Shown here piece by piece: positions 12,811 through 14,262 of a stretch of DNA of 14,262 bases. The notes beneath the pieces were generated by a model. It had not been told where the DNA came from. It saw nothing but the letters and a program-made list of their open reading frames with translations, and made no database searches. The stretch covers positions 14,492 through 28,753 of the forward strand of contig DGHF01000130.1 in the NCBI GenBank assembly GCA_002392545.1, written 5' to 3'. Origin of the DNA: Ruminococcus sp. UBA3855 (GTDB taxonomy: Bacteria > Bacillota > Clostridia > Oscillospirales > Ruminococcaceae). Position numbers and translations under genes: made by a program. The stretch's first letter is position 1, and each line of letters opens with the position of its first letter.

Positions 12811-13836
12811 AATGATTGACAAATATTCAGTATTGACACGTTTTCCCCATTTTTCCCGTTCATTGGAGTGATTTCTGTCAAAACGAAAATTATCCATAAA
12901 AGACATATCTGGAAATGCAATGTGATGTTTTTCAAGAATTATTCTCATTTGTTTGAGAAAATCCAAAGTTCCGGAATCAACATATGAAAAACTACTGTAC
13001 TCACATAAAGACCCAAAATCAGAGGGAATCATGAAAACCTGACATATTTCATCATCTGCATTTCCATTTGTAATGCCTTTAAAACAAACAGTAATTTCGT
13101 CATAATCTTCTTTTTTCAGATTGCCGTCATATGCTCTGGTATTGGTTTCTTCGTAGATATCAAATTCGAGGATAAATTCAGGAACAATTTCGCTGTAAAC
13201 ATCCCATGCAGTTTCCCAATATTCCTGATTTGTCCATTGCCACATTCTTTTTGCGATGGGTTTCCAGTCTTTTTGAGGGTACAAAGTAACAAGATACCTT
13301 TCAACACACATAAACAAATAGCACAATCTGCCTGTCAGGGTGATATTTTCAAATTGTTGCATATCCTGAATATCTGATTCAGGAACATGACGGATGTAGT
13401 AATTAAATGCTTTTTCGTACAACTCACGGCACGATGTTTCATCATAAGGCAAAAAATCGTCAGCATATGCCAAAATGTAAAACGGTTCATTTTCGCCAAT
13501 TTCTGAAGGAATTAAATTCCATAATTGATACATTCGCTTTCCAAATTCGTGAATTGGCTCTTTGAGATACATTTCTTGACAAGCATTCATGAGCATTTTT
13601 CCAAACAGCTCCGTATCAATTGCATTGACATTCATCAAGGACAATGTATGCAAGGTTGCATTCTTGACTGACATGGACTCTAATTCTAATACAACATCTG
13701 TCAATTCATCCCTCAATAACATATCATCCAGCAATTTTTCATACTTTTCTTTCGTGTCATAACCTACTGCATACAAAAGAGCCAATACACACAATTCCGT
13801 GAACATCATACCATCAACACCATTTCCACTATTCAT
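12787..13836 (-). CDS. Unrecognised 349-residue protein, bracketed by direct repeats
   Basis: I do not recognise this protein. It is acidic and rich in aromatic residues (for example MWQWTNQEYWETAWDVYSEI), with helical-looking segments throughout, no signal peptide and no clear membrane span. There is a possible helical repeat domain in the first 200 residues, then a mixed region ending EREKWGKRVNTEYLSI. Large acidic aromatic proteins of this kind can be immunity proteins or house-keeping orphans; nothing here decides. The ATG at 13836 has AAAAAAGGAG 10 bp upstream. The base composition looks more A/T-rich than the his genes. It lies between a DUF3784-like gene and hisC with only 18 bp to hisC. 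The flanking direct repeat suggests it arrived or survived through tandem duplication. Confidence 0.7.
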   Translation of the reverse strand: MNSGNGVDGMMFTELCVLALLYAVGYDTKEKYEKLLDDMLLRDELTDVVLELESMSVKNATLHTLSLMNVNAIDTELFGKMLMNACQEMYLKEPIHEFGKRMYQLWNLIPSEIGENEPFYILAYADDFLPYDETSCRELYEKAFNYYIRHVPESDIQDMQQFENITLTGRLCYLFMCVERYLVTLYPQKDWKPIAKRMWQWTNQEYWETAWDVYSEIVPEFILEFDIYEETNTRAYDGNLKKEDYDEITVCFKGITNGNADDEICQVFMIPSDFGSLCEYSSFSYVDSGTLDFLKQMRIILEKHHIAFPDMSFMDNFRFDRNHSNEREKWGKRVNTEYLSIILNSDLSN

Positions 13837-13881
13837 TGTGATTCAGCTCCTTTTTTGTTAGTTAGATAAATCAGAATTTAA
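13832..13881. repeat. Direct repeat, copy B (before the 349-residue gene)
   Basis: This 50-bp copy contains the start codon and ribosome binding site of the 349-residue gene and, upstream of them, bases that read LNSDLSN-stop in the minus direction. Copy A lies about 1,068 bp away. Recombination between the copies would delete the gene exactly and leave hisC with an intact leader. Confidence 0.9.
13858..13881 (-). pseudogene. Remnant of a lost paralogue of the 349-residue gene (last eight codons)
   Basis: Read leftward, 13881-13858 is TTA AAT TCT GAT TTA TCT AAC then TAA, encoding LNSDLSN-stop, the same tail as the 349-residue protein. All four differences from the intact copy (two Ser codons, one Asn codon, the stop codon) are synonymous. 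Only this tail remains; a 2-bp deletion and unrelated sequence replace what came before. The stop of the DUF3784-like gene lies within it. Confidence 0.6.
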
Positions 13882-14192
13882 CGATTGTACTTTGCGCCAG
13901 CAGTAATTAACATGGCTAATCCCACTACAAAGCAAACAGCAAAACATAGAAAACTGTAAGCAGAATCTGTCACGAAAAGTACTACCGCAGATATCAGCAA
14001 CCCAATTCCTATTACAATAAGACCAATTCCTGACAGCCTACAAAACGCCGTCTTGTTTTCCGCAGAGACTTTATTGACATGATAATCATGCATTAGGGAA
14101 AGTTTTTCTTTTTTCCAGATCAACCAACCCATAACAGCAATAATGGTACCTACTCCTCCAGTTATTAAGACTCCTATTATTTTGCCTATCAT
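13878..14192 (-). CDS. Small membrane protein, DUF3784-like
   Basis: A 104-residue protein with three hydrophobic segments: about 4-25 (IIGVLITGGVGTIIAVMGWLI), 53-73 (LSGIGLIVIGIGLLISAVVLF) and 79-98 (YSFLCFAVCFVVGLAMLITA). A charged loop, KKEKLSLMHDYHVNKVSAENK, lies between the first two. The layout and the loop (charged start, central tyrosine, SxENKxxxC before the second span) resemble DUF3784, a family of short Firmicutes membrane proteins with no known role. The ATG follows GGGAG with 9-bp spacing. The last codons and stop fall in the remnant of a lost gene, so the C-terminus may have been reshaped there. Family assignment is from memory and uncertain. Confidence 0.7.
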   Translation of the reverse strand: MIGKIIGVLITGGVGTIIAVMGWLIWKKEKLSLMHDYHVNKVSAENKTAFCRLSGIGLIVIGIGLLISAVVLFVTDSAYSFLCFAVCFVVGLAMLITAGAKYNR

Positions 14193-14262
14193 ATCGAGGA
14201 TCTCCCTTACAAATTTCGATTTACCACAAATTCAATCAATTCTCAAATCTCACCTTGATAGC
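14193..14262. other. Right-edge sequence upstream of the DUF3784-like gene
   Basis: Seventy bases, A/T-rich. It carries the GGGAG ribosome binding site of the leftward gene. Read leftward from the edge, eight sense codons (AIKVRFEN) end in TGA at 14238-14236 and could be the tail of a further upstream gene, but this is too short to support. No promoter is evident. Confidence 0.3.

Noticed and set aside
14236..14262. Possible C-terminal tail of another leftward gene at the right edge.
   Set aside because: Only eight codons are visible before a TGA, too little to call a gene.

Overview
The window looks like a chromosomal segment of a low-to-moderate GC Gram-positive anaerobe of the Clostridia, most likely a Ruminococcus-like member of the Oscillospiraceae. 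This rests on the mix of BspA-type leucine-rich-repeat proteins, a short DUF3784-like membrane protein, strong AGGAGG-type ribosome binding sites and near-consensus housekeeping promoters. The genus is an inference; no 16S or other marker is present.

Left part (1-7000), DNA repair and RNA modification. A leftward operon runs from 2940 off the left edge: two tandem RadC-like JAB/MPN-domain proteins followed by uvrB, whose 3' end is missing. The first RadC-like protein has lost its metal-binding motif and the second has kept it. Divergent from this operon, rightward, is a RluA-family pseudouridine synthase. Its stop codon overlaps the 3' end of a leftward pair, ligA (NAD-dependent DNA ligase) and a cytoplasmic leucine-rich-repeat protein, which is served by two tandem consensus-like promoters near 6933-7018.

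Middle part (7000-9560). A secreted BspA-like leucine-rich-repeat protein of 489 residues is transcribed rightward from a full-consensus promoter. That promoter has a perfect 14-bp palindrome between its -35 and -10 boxes and a run of 15 T just upstream. The gene ends at a bidirectional hairpin terminator shared with a leftward cysteine-rich protein of unknown function.

Right part (9560-14262), all leftward. In transcription order: a small DUF3784-like membrane protein, an unrecognised 349-residue protein, hisC, a 90-bp inverted-repeat element, hisB, hisH, a YafQ-type toxin-antitoxin pair (antitoxin first), a 66-residue zinc-ribbon protein and the cysteine-rich protein. hisA and hisF, which often follow hisH, are absent from the window; the toxin-antitoxin pair sits there 20 bp downstream of hisH.

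The observations most worth following up are the intact/degenerate RadC pair beside uvrB, a 47-50 bp direct repeat that brackets the 349-residue gene and preserves the tail of a lost paralogue, the YafQ-like toxin with an Arg-to-Gly change in its active-site region, and the operator and homopolymer architecture of the secreted LRR gene.
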